64,000 nt of DNA from Oscarella lobularis (GCF_947507565.1 NC_089185.1:620001-684000); one strand, 5' to 3'; counted from the stretch's first letter, positions 23,001 through 37,526 are shown. The notes: a model not told the origin generated them from the sequence alone. Numbers and translations are program-made.

Positions 23001-26000
23001 CGTCCTTTCGATTGTCGAAGCCACTCCACTAGAAACGAACTCGTTGATTGCATCTCCTCTTTTCACAAATTGCCTCACGTGTTCTCCTTCATTTCGCTTG
23101 ACCCGTAGCCGACGACGTCGCGAACGAACTTCAACATGACGATCGGCGTGATGTCGCTATTCGCTTGGAGTCCGAGTCCCATTCGTCTCAGCACCTCTTC
23201 AACGCAATGAGCGATTTTCAGATTCGACGTTTCCGTCACTTTCTGTCAAAGAGACGACGCGTTTGATCTCTTTTCTAAAAGCCGGCTTCTCTCCTTTTCT
23301 CTACCTGTCGCAGGGGTGTTACCACGTCGCTGAGAAGGGACGCCGACGTGAATCGAGCGACCAATTCAAACGTGTCGTAGGTGTGAGTCGCCTTCGCTTC
23401 AGGAATCTTCAGACCGGCATCGGCCTCCTCTCGCTCTTCCGCCGGGTTTCCGAATAAGTTATTAAGAGAAATCTGTTTATATAGTAAAGCGTGGGTCATC
23501 TGAAAGAAACGGTACGTTACTTCAATGACATCCTCAAGGCATTCGTCCATATCTCCGGACTGCATGACGTCTGACAGTCCGACCAGAACCGAATGGACAG
23601 TGTAAGCCAAGACGTGCAACTAAAATTTTTCCACGTTCAAAAATGACGCGCAAGAGGTTGTGCACTTTACCTGATAGCCTTTTTTCAATAAATGCTTCAT
23701 CTCTTTTACCAACAGAGCGAGATATCTTGGTCCGAGAGAGACGGCGATCTTGACTAGAGTAGCACGTGCCACGGTTCGAACGTCCCGCGATCGACTCTTC
23801 AGCGTTTGACAAATCCGTATCACGAGACTTAGGAAGTGGAGAAGAACGAAGTGACCTCGATTAAAAAAAAGAAAAAAAAACCGATCTCTTACCCGGGTAG
23901 TTGGAGATCGAGCGTTTGCTTTGGAAGTGCCTGGAGCAATTTGACAGCAGCCAATACAACAGGAGCTCGCAGCGCTGCCTCTTCTTGCTCAGAGCCGTCG
24001 TGTTGCCCGTACTTGTGACCACCACCACCCGAGCTCTAAACGTAGCTCTTCATGAAAATTAAGCGGAGAAAAATCTCGGAGCGTACGCTCTTTGTCAGGA
24101 TGCTTTGAATTTCTGGCAAGATTGTGTCGACTAACTTGTCGTGAATCTTCCGCTGCTGGGAAGTCATTTCGCCTTGTTCGCTCGACAGATCAAAATGAAA
24201 TGCGTTCAATACGGCAACCAAGACTCTAAGTAAAAAGAAAAATTCGGGGAATTGTGAGAGGAGCAATGCCGCGATACCTACTTCGAAACCAGTTTCAAAT
24301 TTTCTCCTTTTTTCGTAAACATCATTAGCTGACGTCTCAACAAGGAACAATAAGCGGACCATTTGAATTGGGCCGCGCACGCTCCAATAACGCCGACGGC
24401 TTCGTTGACGAGATTGTGATCTTTGGACTCGGTCACCGTTCGATTGACGTGCGGCAGAAAGAAGGCGGCGAGCGTCGACGGCGAGAGACGCCCGTCTCGA
24501 ACAACACCGGTCAAGTCTCTGAGCGCTCGTATGCGTCGGTGCGCCTGCGGATCGAGGAGCCTTTCTCCCCAATGGGGTGCTCAAAAACACTGAGTATCTC
24601 ACCTGAATGTGTCTCATATTTTCGAATATATCTGCGTCGGGGTTATCGTTCAGCAAAGCTGTCATCTCGCGAAAAAGCGGACGACTTGGAAAATGTCGAA
24701 CGAGGGAAGCGAGAAGGCCCAAGTGTTCGTGCCTCACATGCTAAAAAGGAGAGAGACAAGACCGCTGAAGACGTCTGTGCAGACGCACTCATTACGTATA
24801 TGGTACGTACGTCCGCTGAAGCCTTGAGCCCCGTTTTGATCGCCGGCACGACGTTGTCGGAAATAACGGTTCGAAATAGAGAGGGCTCCCAAGCATCTGC
24901 AAACATTGAACGTCAGCTGGTTCGAGTAGAAAATAGGCACGTTTCCTTGCCGTCTTTGGTTCTTGTAACGAGCTTGCTGACGAAGTCGGCCGCCGCGTCG
25001 CGCAGAACCATTTCTTCGGACTGAAAACACAAAATTCGACATATAATTCGACATTTTGCCTTTAGGTTTACGTGGAGCAGCGTGAACGTGGCGTTGTTTA
25101 GCAGAGGCAAAACGACGTCAATAGAAACGTCGTCTCGAGTCGCCACCATCTCCGATGCGCGACTAAATCCGTTTAGTCGAGCGTCAAAGTCCACATCTTC
25201 GACGCGATCCTTTTCCCAGGCGTTCAGCTGACAAACAACGTCGGCAACGGCGACCAAATCCGTCACTTTGGCGGAGAGACTCTAAAGCAATAAACTAGGA
25301 AACAGATCGTTGTCTCGAGCATTCGTTCTTCACCTGAAATGTTTCGCAGAGAACCTGCCGCGCGTTTCTCGCCGCTATAGTATAAAACAAATCAGATAGA
25401 GGTCTAGAAGTAAAATATTATTATAATTTCGTCCTCGAGTCGTCTTCCGCGTGCTTGCCTGACGATTCTGACTGGATCCAAAAGATTTTTGATCAAGTTT
25501 TTAACCGTCGTCAATAGATCCACTCGCTCCTTCAAAGAAAAATTCTTTTATGTACGACAGTGCAGTCTCGCCAGCAGACCTTTCGATTCGGATCTTTAAG
25601 CAAGGACAACAACGTGTCGACGAGAAGTTCGGACTGTTCAGAATCGGCGACAAGAGGGCTCAACCTAGACATGTCGTATATGAAAAAAAAAACGCATGAA
25701 AAGTATGAAACTAACTGCGAAAGAACGTGTAATTCTTGTTTCAGAGCCGGTCGAGGTTTCGTCTCGCTGGCAGCCTTCACGACCCGTCCCACGTACTTCA
25801 GAAGCGTCGAAACGTGAGGCAGCACGACGTCGACGCCTTTTTTCTCGTCTTGAACGAGTAGATTGTCGGCTATTTCCAAGACGAGCGACACCACGGAAGG
25901 CGCAACGTCCTTGGAAGACAGGCAAGCGAACACGTGCTCCAATATCGGCACTCCATCAGAATCTCGTTCGTCGAAGAAGTGGACGTAAATTGAAAACGAC

Positions 26001-27120
26001 GTCCACGTGTGGAGAAGTCGAAGTAGACCGGTCGGATTTTGAATGCATTCGTTTTTGAGTTTGGCGAGCTGGGGCCAGACGGCGGCCGTCAAGATGTCGT
26101 TTCGATAGGGAAGAAAATTGAATGTGGGATATTTTTGGAATAGCGACGAGAGGCAGGTGAAGGCGAGTTGTCGCGTCGAGCGAAGCGCGGCGACGAACTG
26201 AGGCCGAATCGTTTCGCGATGCTTCGACAGGAGCTGGGAATTGTTGTGAAGAACGTAGAGAAGAATGGAGAGGAGAGACGGCACGTAAGACACGATGGCG
26301 TCGCCGAAAATCGAAAACAATTGACCACACAAATGAAGAAACCTAAATTAAGATAGTGCTCACATGAACCATAGTTATTCACCGCGAATGTTTTTGGTAA
26401 TCTCATAAACCATTGTCATTCACGGTGAACATCTATGGGTATAATTTACTCACCCTTGCTGTTTCTTTATTGGCACGCACGACGTCGGATCGGCAATCAG
26501 AGCACTGACTTCTCCGACGCCGCAATTCAAAACGTCGCCAAACGGCTGCGTCATCATGTCGATAAACACGGCGAGTTCGCCGCCCGGACAGCCGGCGAAA
26601 AAACGAAGCACAATCGCTCGCTGCGACATCGCTCCCTGTTTGCCCGACTTTCCGCCGGCCTGCTTCATCATACGACCATAGAGAAGTCTAAAAAAAAAGA
26701 AAACATACGTAGACAAAAACATCCCAAAAAGTAACAAACCCTATCAAGATGGGCATCAATTGTTCCCTGTGTTCGTCGGCAACGACGCTCGCCTCCTCGT
26801 CGACGACAAATCGAGCGAGTTCGTCTCGAAACGTATCGTCGTTTAAAATCCGCGTCAAGTTGTCTCTGTAGGGCGTCAGGTGTTTGTGCTTGTAGGAGAG
26901 AACGGCGTCGAGAGCCAGTCGTTGAATAGAACCGTCACGGTGAGCCAACATCTAGGGGAAAAAAATCGAGAACGTGAGTCGAATTCTAGTCGTTCTCCTA
27001 CAGTCGTGTAAATTTTTCTCATTTCTGGCTCTTTGTACAGTCCCCTTGGATTTTTGAATTTCGAGAATACTGCTAATTTTGTAGAGAGCGTCTTGAAAAT
27101 CGTCTTTCTCGTCGTGGATT

Positions 27121-27157
<37 letters not shown>

Positions 27158-30100
27158 CTCGATCGTTTCCCGAGTGAGATCCTGTCGCGGAGCAGCCGAT
27201 ATGTCGACAGAGAAATATTCGCCGCGAACGAAGTCGAGAAACATGGGCACGACGTCTTTGGACTTCGACTCGACCAAATCGACGAATTCGATCATCGATT
27301 TCCACAGCAGTATGCGATAGTTTGCGTGATCGGGACGATCTTGCGTTGACGCTTCGACGTCATCATCGGCGAAACGAGAGAAAAAAGTACGAACGTCGTG
27401 ATCATCCTTTAATTAAACGAGAAATAAAGGTCTTCCTCTCTCTCTCTTTCTCGATGCAAGCTATTGAACTTACCTGACTAACAGTGGTAAGGAGAGAATC
27501 TCGTTCGACGGATACCCTCTGCGATGCCGACTTGAGTTCGTCCACGAAAACGGGCCAGAACGTCGTCCTATCTCCGGACGCGTGAGACGCAATCAACTCA
27601 ATCAGAGGACCCCAGAGCAGGCTGAAATTGACATAGAGTGATCCGACGAGATACCGCAGAGCAACCTAAAACGACGCCACTACTATATAAAAAACATAAG
27701 GGTTTTTAAAATGACTCGCCTCTCTGCCTCTGTCACATCGTAGGGAACTGTGAGAAAGCCGACGCAGGATAGCCAATCGGTTTCTGTAGCACTCCAGCGA
27801 TGAAGGACAGGACTGAGCCTCGAGGCAGACGTCAAATGCGTCGCCGCTGAAATCGATTTCGTCACTGGATCCCTTTTCCGCCGCACTGAGCAGCTGGAGA
27901 GTGAGAAGACGAATTTTCTGACGCGGACTGCTCAGATTTCGTTTCAGAAGATCGTACAGAGCTCGAATGTCGCCGACGCGACTCGTCGTCGCCGCGCGTA
28001 CGGCGATTCGAAGACCGAAAACGGATTCGGGGGATGACGTCAAAATATCCGAAACGAAATTCCACTCGAATTCGAACGACACGAGCGTCGTCAGAGCCGA
28101 GTGCGTCGCATTTAAGAGACAAAGAAAGCGGTCGTCATAGCGACGAATTGCGAGAAGTTCGGCGAGAAGTCGACGAAGTCGAGCAATCAATTCCTCGCTC
28201 TCCTTCACAACGCCGCAAATCGCGACCGAACAAAACGTCCAAGCCAGTCGATCGTCCCCGTCGTCGAACGCGAGACCGTTGAACACCAGTTCGACCAAAC
28301 GACGTGAAGAAGAAGAAGAATCGAGAAATCTCGTCTCGGATATCGTGGCGTACGAGGCGAGAGCGAAGAGGCACGTCGATTCGTTGCCGCTCACGTTGTC
28401 GTTCAGTTTTCGAACGAGTCGGGGCCGGAGGTGAGAGTCGAAAGCGGGCAAGTGGAAAAGCCTTCGCGACCAGTTCGCAATGACGGACAGATGCAGCGGA
28501 GCGTCAAACACTTCGTTGACCAAATTGACGGCGTCGCGAATCGACGTCCAGTCGTTCCGTTGCGAGACGAGGAGAAAGAGGGAATCGAGAAGCGTCGTTC
28601 GAAGGGGAGAGTGACTCGAGACGACTGGCGTCACAGTGAAGAGAATCTGATGCGCGAAGACACAGGTAGCAAATGTGAACCGTCTCGACGCTATTCTCAC
28701 CTGGCAGATACGAGACGGATCGTCTGGAATACGACCGCCTCCTCTCCACCCGATCCAAACTTGATGGAGATGGAGTAAGTGATTTAAATGTCTCAGTTGA
28801 GTTTCCGCTTGCGATTCAAGGTAGGATTGATAGACGTCGCTTACGGATTTCTACAACGAAGAGTCGTTTGCTCGTTGCTGTATAAAAATAAACGTTTTGT
28901 ACGTGGATAACGTTCCAGACGTCGTTGCAGTGTTCCTTTCGAGTGTGTTCCGCCATTCGTTCCATTGTTTTCACCAGGCAAGCCAAAACCTTAAAGCAAA
29001 AAATGCCTAGTCTTAGACAGACAAGAAAAAGAGACAATTTACTTTTTCCTGATCGCACAATTTCGCAGAACCGGCAAGAAGAACATGCAAAAACTGAACA
29101 AAATAAATTTAACTTTTTTCGCGCGAAGGATATGCCGTTGCCCTACATTTTCTGTATTGGAATGAAAACGATTATTGACTCCTTTGACGATTTCAAAAAA
29201 GAGCGAGGCGATGCCGTCAGAAAGCTGACCAACTCTCATTTAGTCAATATAGATAAACATCCCCATCCCCAGCATACATCGGTTTCGTCGCTGTTTAGCG
29301 AATCAAACACTTTTTCAATCAATAATTCCTGATCTTCCCTGGAGCACTGCACAAAACTCAAATGACTGCTTAAAAATTTCCAGCGAAAACAAGTTCACTT
29401 TTCGAGTCAAAAAAGAGAAACTCTCCGCAGCAAAACGTCTAATGTGATTCTTCTGCGTAGCAGAAAACAATCTGCAATAAAATCTAAAAAAGCCAATAAT
29501 AATAATAATAATAATAAACTGATACATTTTCTCTCTCCATCACCTGTACACATCCGTAATTTCCTTCACCATGTACCTCCACAAAAATTTAAATAAATAC
29601 GAAAGACAGGCGAAGACGCTCTAAAAAAACACGTTGACAGAATAAAAATTACAAAATTCAAAATTTATACCTCTAAGACGTCGGCATCTCGTATCAACAT
29701 CAACTGCACAAGCGTCTCAAAAAAATCCCTGAAGCGAGCATAGAAGTCCGCTTGAAGATCGCGAGCCAATTGCGTGACCAAACTAATGAAATTCCAACAT
29801 CGACGTTGTACGCGAATAAGACGCGAAGGAATGCGTGTACTCTAATAGCGGTGGAAGTGCAAGTGGAGATGACGATTGGAGAGCGTCTCGAAGAAGGTCC
29901 ATCAACTCTATTCGATGGTGAACGACTTGGCGAAAGTCGTTCGATATGGGTCTCGATTTGGAGCAGAATTTTTCTGAGTAGATAGACGCATATAGGAAAA
30001 TCTTTTTTTTTTCGGATTATTTTTCTACTGAAATCGGTCGTGCTGTTCAGGTCTCGCCACTTTTCCAGGCCTCGAGTGAAGCAAGAGTCGACGTCCTGCA

Positions 30101-30298
30101 AATAGAGAGGCTAAGAACTGCTGTAGATTGAGCGCACGAGATCGTCTTGCGTCTGGAATGTCTTCGGGACGTGCGATTCGATGTGCTATGTCGAGTTTTA
30201 TGGAGGCAACTCGCTCGGGAAACGATCTGAACTAAAGCAGCACTCGTTTGAAAGCCATCGGAGCTTTCTAAGATTACCTTGAATGTCTTCTTCGCCAT
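20035..30298 (-). CDS. UTP20: UTP20 (DRIM), small-subunit processome HEAT-repeat protein
   Basis: UTP20 is a giant HEAT-repeat protein of the SSU processome, needed for 18S pre-rRNA cleavage in the nucleolus. The model starts at ATG 30298 (MAKKTFK, then an exon with FPERVASIKLDIAHRI) and continues with DVDSCFTRGLEKWRDLNSTT, which matches the UTP20 N-terminus. Some 40 short exons follow, full of helical HEAT-like repeats. The last exon (about 20155-20035) is the basic tail AVANPEKRARQKIKKNLAKQ that the family carries. I expect about 2,600-2,800 aa, like the human protein, but did not resolve every exon. A poly-Ser run is encoded by a (GAC/CGT)n microsatellite at 27121-27160. It lies 145 bp downstream of the TIAM-like gene on the same strand and converges on SAP18 with 104 bp between stops. 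Confidence 0.88.
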
Positions 30299-30443
30299 AA
30301 CAGCCTCCTCGTGCGTTCTAGCGTGCGCGACGACCGCAGCACCAAAAAAATATTAGATTTACAGTGGGAGGAGTAGTGGGAGGCGATATACAAAAATACA
30401 AAATCTAGAAAATACGCAAACAATAGCGACTCTGTCATAAAAT

Positions 30444-33400
30444 TTAACATTCTATGTCTTCGGGCAGTGTTTCATTTTCGGGTTTGAAAGTTGGACTCAA
30501 GAGAGCGCGATTCAGTCCAGACAACACCACGGGGCCAAGACTCGAATAGCTCGCGCTCGAATCGATGCTTCCTGATCGCTTTCTTTGATACCCAGCACCC
30601 GGTACGAGTTGCAGGCTGCTTCCAGAACGACTTCTCTTCCTTTTGCCCGGGGTGACAGCAGCGAGTATTTTCTGCACCGTCTCAAGTCTTAGAGCAATAA
30701 CCGATTGGATACTCTTCAAGGCCACGTTTTTTTCCTCCGATGAACTAGGGTACACACGATATATGGTTATTCCTATCTCAAAATCATGCAGTCTGTGTGC
30801 ACCTGCTCCGAAAGATGTATCGATCTTCCCTTTGCGACATGTCATCTCTGCACACGAGTCTCCACATGTCGGTAACCCCTGAACAAGTTCTTTCTCTTTC
30901 TCTGCGCATATCGCGATAAAAAGCTTACCGTCCGAGTCCGGCAGATCGTTCACCGAGGAATGAGACGTCAACAAAATCTGCTTATACCGAAATTCTTCTT
31001 CTTCTTTCACCAGGGTCACCTATATATGCAATGCCGTCTTGATGTCAATCCAACTAATTATCTATCATTTTTTACTGAAGCTTTAGGTTTCTTTTTCGTC
31101 TTCTTTTCTTTGTCGGGAACCAGTAAAATAATTAGGCTCTTAAAAACTGTGGAAGAGAAAGAGTCAGCATCTCCGAGCTTCATACAATCAATTACAAAAG
31201 CAAAGGACATCTGGGCCAAGCCCCTTCTTCAAAGCCTTCTTTTCTATCCCTTCAATGGGATTGAGCCACATCACTGAACAATTAAAGATTAGCTCGCTAA
31301 CAATGGCACGCAATCCAGACTAAATAAAAAATAGAGCGTCAAAAACTGCACGTGAAAAATGTTTCTCTTTTAATTAACCTCTCTCAGATTCGCCTTGTTC
31401 ACCAGACTATCAAACACGGAATGATAGGTATCGTGAACGCGTTGAACTTCGTTAATAAAATCGGCAACCTCTTCTACTTTCACAATGGCGTCTGCACGAT
31501 GAATAAAAAGGCTTCTTCTAAGCAGATACAGATAAATACATTTCGACTATTTACCCGCGAGTTGAGCTCTCGCATCGCTGCCCGCTTCCGTCAGTTTATG
31601 CATAGACTTCAAAAACAACGGATATCGCAATATTCTCTACGTTTCAGATAATAAAATAGGCCAAAGAATCTCCGAGTCTTTCACCTGTATGGGAAGAATA
31701 AGATAAGACGGAAGAGACGCCGACAATTGCCTTTTCGGATTTCGCGCCGCGAGAAATTCCTTTAGCCGCGGATCGATGTTGTCGCGCTCCAGTATCTCCT
31801 CCGCGTGCGTGCGACTCGCGCAGAACGTGCTGTAGCGTTTGAAATCGGCGGCGTGGTAGAGAAAAGCCCCCGCGACGGAGAAAACCATATTCTATACATG
31901 TATATAGTGACCAAGCGGTACGAGAAGGGGAGTGTGAGAAGCTGTACCCGAACTGCCGTTGGGCCGGTGCCGTCAAGTCTTGCCGCTTCCTAATAAAGTC
32001 ACGAACATCGAAGCCATTGTTTTTTTCTGCAGGCGAGATCCTGTTTACCTCAAGCGCCTCGAGGAACTCTTCCTGAAATGGAACGATATCTTCGAGGTTT
32101 CCGAAGAGCGAATTGATCTATTATAGACAAAACAGAAATAGCAGCAAATTGCATATCCCTCGTCCGGTCGCGACCGGTTCCCGCACGCACTTCGTCCTTC
32201 CGGAGAAAGGATTCGCTCCGGAGTGGGCGCATGTAGCGTCCCAGTAACACTTGCAATTGCTAAGGCAACAGGCGGACGCGTTCTATTTTGCAAATGCAAC
32301 TGAATCGAAGCCTCTCACTTTGACGTAAGTCCGTTCGGTTTCGACCAGTTCGCCGACGCATTTCTCGAGTTTCTCTTCGCGTGTCAACTGGCGGCTCGTT
32401 TGGGGCGGCAGCCCGATCGTCTCGTCGTGCAGCGAGCGGACGTACTTTGTCAATTCGTCGACATTCTTAGAATGAAAAGAAGACGTACTAAAGGAACACA
32501 CAGAAAGACTTCATATACATGCAATATAGCCTGAAGGGAATCGAGTGTGAGACTCGAGAATGGATCCAAATCGCTCGCGTTCGCCGCCATTGGCACGATC
32601 GTTGGGCCGCCGTCGCCGCCGCCTCCGCCGCCTCCGCTTGTCAGGTCGCCAAAATCAACTACATAAATAATTAAAGTCACTCAATTAATCAAATAGTAAG
32701 TCAGTTGATGCCGCCCGCCCACGCATCCGCTTACGGTCGGGCGGCGGCACGATAAGTCCCATCACGTCTTCCTTCGTTAATTCTTGCTCCTGACTACATT
32801 TTCAAAGAATGTAAGAGTGGTTTCTTTACGCCGACGGCGCGCATGCAGAGCCGACCTTTCGGGTGGCGGCAATATCAGGTGATTGATCAGGCTATCCGTC
32901 GTCTTTTGAAAGACGGGCATTTCGAGTCGTCGCGATCGCACGGTCAACGACAGAAGACCGGAGATACCGAAGCAAGCCGATTCGATGATCGTCAGAGCTT
33001 CGGCTATGCCCAGCTCGTCGACCGACGTTCCGTTCACTGCCAAAATTTCGTCTCCTTCGAGAAGACCTACGACGTACGAGATCAAGTCGAGCGAACAAAC
33101 TGCGGTGTATATACGTACCGTGACTTTCGGCCAGTCCACCCGAATCGACGTGGCTGACCACGAGGCAACCGTACGTCGACAATCCCTCGTCGGGAGATTC
33201 AAATTCCACAGAAAACCCTTGAAAAAGTAAAATTGAATGAATACGAAAAATGTTTGGGGGCATAGACGTACCGAGATGCGAGTCCGGCGTTTGAGTCATG
33301 TGAACGTCAAGTCTGACTTTGGCTATTACTTCAACGTCTTCGAAATCCTAACAAAGCTCATTGCAAACGCTGACGGTGGCGTGGAAGCATTTTGTACCAT

Positions 33401-36400
33401 TGAATTAAGAGGAAAATCTTCTTCCGGCACAAAATACTCTAGAACGTTGCTAGATTTATTAATTCGGTTTAAAGCTGCGACAACGTTCGTGCCTTTTGAG
33501 CCGTCATCTGTTCGTCTGTGCAAAACGACAAAGTGCTCTTGTGGATCTAGATGCATTTGCTGAGAAACAACAGGCAAAAACGCAGTTGACCTCGTTACTC
33601 AATTACAGAACAAGACAACCCACCTGGTAAACAGCTCTAAGAATTCCAAATGAGGTTAATCCTTCCAATGATAGACTAACAAACTATAGAAAAAAGCGTC
33701 GGAAACGCCTTTCTTCATACTGTATTACGACTGTAACCTGCTTGTTTGGAAGCTTGATCCGTACGGTTTGACTTTGAAAAGTCTCCCAAATTCGCTGCCC
33801 CGGTTGAAGTTCCACTACTTCAAGCTCACTTTCGTCCCTGATATCAACGGAAGGCCGTCTCGCCTTTTCCGTTTCGCTCTTACTCTTGAAAATGATAGTG
33901 CCAAACGTCATAACAACTGGCTTGCATTTTGCAGTTATCTACCTACCGAATCTTTTGATCCAGCGACAAAATGACGCAAACCCGCTTTAATATGTTTAGT
34001 AAAACGCGTCTAAAATGACAGTAAGTAGGAAGAGAGAGACCTTCGCGCAGTTTTTTCTTACTTTGGGTCTTGGACTTCTGCCTAGCTTAGGCGAATCCGA
34101 TCGTTTAACGTAAAACGAATCGTCCGTCGGAGTCTTTCCAGCCGACCTTCTGGCACTCACCTTGAAAAGAGACTGACTAAAGATCTGAGCACAAATCACG
34201 CCAAACTTACGAAGGCGTGCAATGACGAAACGGTGAGACCCTTCTGAAGGCGACCCAAGGCGGTTTTCGTCATTTTAGTAACGCGTGCGAGTACCGACTA
34301 CGATCAAGCCAAGTGTAAACATGAACTAAACGTATCTTTATCCTTTTACCTGAGGATTGGGCAGTTCAGTTCCTTGTGTGGAAGCAACGTAGCATTTTAG
34401 CCTTTGAAAAAGTCGTATAGTTATCAATTTATTAGCAGAACGCACCGTTACCTGTATGCATCCATGTGTAGTCGTTCTGCGTTCATTGACCATGACTTGA
34501 CCTACGTGAAGAAGAATTTATCGATATCGTATATGCTGAAGTTGGGCTATTAACCTGTTCCGATATTTTTTCTTTGGTTAGCTGGTTTCGCTCTGTTTCC
34601 AGTTGTAACTCGGCCATTTTTAGAATTTTCCCCTCCTAATAGTGTAAAAATAGGATCATGATGAAATATTGATTGAAGATCTATCATACAGATTCACTGT
34701 CTTCTTCCAGACGAGATATACGTTCCTAGCACAGCACCTAAGTCCACTAAAATTTTTTTGAATTATCTCACATTTAATATTCTAATGCTCTCCAATCGAC
34801 TTTCCGTCTTGGCCTCCGCCAAGGCACCGCCTATAAAAAATTCAATTCTGCCATACTATTGCCACTAACTACTCAACCTTACCCGAATGTATAGCAGTTA
34901 TCCACGCATCAACGTCCGTTTGACTTGCAGCCTGCACGTAAAACGCGTACCCTGTCGCTATGCTGAGGCAGAAGACGTAATCCCTTTTGACGTATTCATG
35001 AAGCGCTTGAGCTAATCCTCCCCTAACGTCTAAAAACAGCCAATTTAGGTTCAGCTTGAAAAAAACGGAATGAGAATACCTAGTTTCACGTGAGCGTGAT
35101 CTTCGTCAACGTCGAATCCCGCCGTATCGTCGCGTTCATAGAAGGATAAGGCGGTGCCCACCAGAGCAGCTAAGAACGTTTTGACGATTTTGATGTTTTT
35201 AGCTTTTTCACTCACCCCAATAACGCTTCCACTTCCTTTTGCTCGCCTCGGCCACTTTTCCGTTTTTTGACGAAAGAATCACTTTCAAATGAAGCCATCT
35301 ACGAGACAAAAATCAAAAATACTGTATGACCTAAGAGGACGCACGCACCCTGTCTTTCTCAGTCGACCAACGTCGCTGTCTTGATGTATGAGGGGGACAG
35401 CGGGACTGCAGAGAAACAACATCTCTTCAACAAACACTCCTAAAAATCTTTCTTCTTACTTGAGAATTTCAAGATTAGGAGCCCTGTCAGTCGAATTCAG
35501 CACCTCTTCAGAATCGACTGAAGTTTCCTGTTATTGAAGCAAACTTTTGTCACAAATTCCAAATTCGTCCCGTTTTATCTTACTAGACTACTTGCGTCAA
35601 ATTCTCGTTCTCGCGTCGCCTTATCACCTCCAGACGCAATCAAATTCGTCGAATTTCCTTGACTTTCTGCCGTACTCGTCGTCGTCGTCGTCGTCGTCGT
35701 CAAGTCAGAGTTGGTTCGAGCGAGAAACACTTTGAGTGACGACGCCTGTTCCTGAGCGAGTGGACTCAGTGGCAATTCGCCAGCGAAGCCGCTGTCCGAT
35801 CCGCTAGTGCCGCCACCTCGCGACTCCCCGCTAGTCGGAGCACTCAACGGACCGTTGACATACGAGCGACAAATATCGTCAATAGTCCGTCCTAGAACGA
35901 AGTCGTTCTCGAGCAAAACCGCGTAGATAGGCAGCTCCGTTTCAGGCAAATCCCGTCGAGTCACTGTGACCAAACGCGGGGTCTCAATAGGAGGCGGCGG
36001 CGGAGCTGATAACGGAAGAGGAGGCGGTAGGTCGTCGAGTTGAAAAGAAGTTTTCTCTTCTTCTCTCAGCTGAACTTCTTTAAGATTTCCAGCCGGGTTT
36101 TCTTCTGATGGACTTTCTCCAATTGGATCAACCTCGTCGGAAGTCTTTTCTATCTCTGTTGCTTCATTTCTCGTCGCGACGTCTACCGAAATCTCTTCTA
36201 ACTGGGAAAACATGACTGACTCGAGTTGCTTATTCGCTGCCGCCGGCATTTTCGACGTTCGATCAACCGCAGGTGGATCCATACCAGCAATAAAGTCGCG
36301 AGCGGCCGGAGGATCCGCCTAAATTTCGATACAATCATTATCAAATAATTGTAAATTTCTATTTACCGATTGCGGTGACCCTATGCTGCTCATATCGGCG

Positions 36401-37440
36401 TCAAAGCCGGCATGCTTAGGAACGGGCGACGCACGCGTAGACGAGTGACGAGAATCCCACGACGTTGAATCGTCATCACCAGGTGAACTACAGCTCGTCT
36501 CCGATCCGGCGATCGACGCTCCTTTGATGTCTACATCCTTGGAAAGAGTGTTGAGAAAATCTCCACTTCTCCATGACAACGTAGACTTACTTCTGTTGGT
36601 TCTGGCTGATCTGGAACAGGGACGTAGAGGGACAGTCGAGACGGCGTGTAAACGAGAGTACTGTGAATGCAATCTGCGGTCTACACGTAGCTATATCAGT
36701 TCTTTTAGTAGAGAAAATGTGTTTGGATGTCTTACTGAGCAGGCTTCCAAGAATTTGATAGCATCGTCACTCGACTGGAAGTTTAATCCCCACGTCTGAT
36801 CTATGAAAGAAATGTTGCCTACATAAGAGACTCAGAGATTTTGCACGTACTCGTTTTCGGATCTCGCCACTGCACAAAACATTCTGAACTTCTTTTAAAA
36901 TTTGTGCCTTTTTAATTAAAATGTCATGTGATTCCAGAAATGGTAAGGAATGATTTCATACCTGGGACTGGTATGGCGACGTCGAAATCTGTTCTGCCCA
37001 TGCTAGAAGCGACGAGACGGAATTCTGCTGCTGGCTCTTTCACCTACACACGCCACGCCCATGCATCACGCCCACTTGCAGAACACTAACGGTGCACATA
37101 CGCGAATTCTGACGACGAGAGGAACCAACGACGGGTAGACGAGAGTCCATCGCAACGGGCCGTCGTCCGTCAGCAGCTCGTTTACTTCGACGAGAAGCCT
37201 GAGAGAAATGGAGTAAAGTCGACCACGCCCCTCATTTGAAGTTTCGGTGTACCTCAGAATTTCGGTGTCCGGCTTCTTCTTCTTCTTCTTCTTCTTGCTT
37301 TTTCGGCGTCGTCGACGACTTCCTTTTGACGCCGAAGGGCGCCAACGACGTGGATGTAGATTACCAATGGCGACGACGATCACGGAGCATAAACTGACTG
37401 CACGACAATAGTCATTACCCAGCCGCCGCCGCTGGGGCAA
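30444..37440 (-). CDS. Still life/TIAM-type Rac guanine-nucleotide exchange factor
   Basis: A multi-exon gene for a TIAM/Still life GEF, which activates Rac at the membrane. Domains in order: WH1/EVH1 at about 37.2-36.7 kb (LRWTLVYPSLVPLVVRI, FDVAIPVP, CFVQWRDPKTNQTWGLNFQS); Ser-rich exons 36.67-35.58 kb; N-terminal PH at 35.4-34.9 kb (WLHLK, WKRYW, YAFYVQAASQTDVDAWI); a coiled-coil extension at 34.8-34.2 kb; a Raf-like RBD at 33.9-33.3 kb; PDZ at 33.2-32.9 kb (LLEGDEILAVNGTSVDELG); DH at 32.5-31.4 kb (VGELVETERTYVK, LFGNLEDIVPFQEEFLEALE, FAARNPKRQ-type segment, SYLILPIQ); and a C-terminal PH ending at 30444. Drosophila Still life has the WH1; vertebrate TIAM1/2 lack it. The first coding exon is unresolved: the frame at 37440 opens without ATG and meets an upstream stop. 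Confidence 0.9.
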
Positions 37441-37526
37441 AAAGTTCTTTGGGACAACTTAGACGGCTTCTGTTATGAAAGCACTCTCCGATCCCGGATC
37501 GATTCTCCCGGATTGCGAGGACGAGG
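37441..37526. promoter_or_regulatory. Short divergent promoter, TIAM-like / SLC5
   Basis: The SLC5 ATG (37527, +) and the first recognisable TIAM-like coding exon (-) are about 90 bp apart, so they probably share a promoter. It could be a few tens of bases longer because the TIAM start is unresolved. Confidence 0.5.

Noticed and set aside
28034..28778. Charged open frames on the + strand inside UTP20
   Set aside because: They are antisense to a long UTP20 exon with HEAT-like helices.
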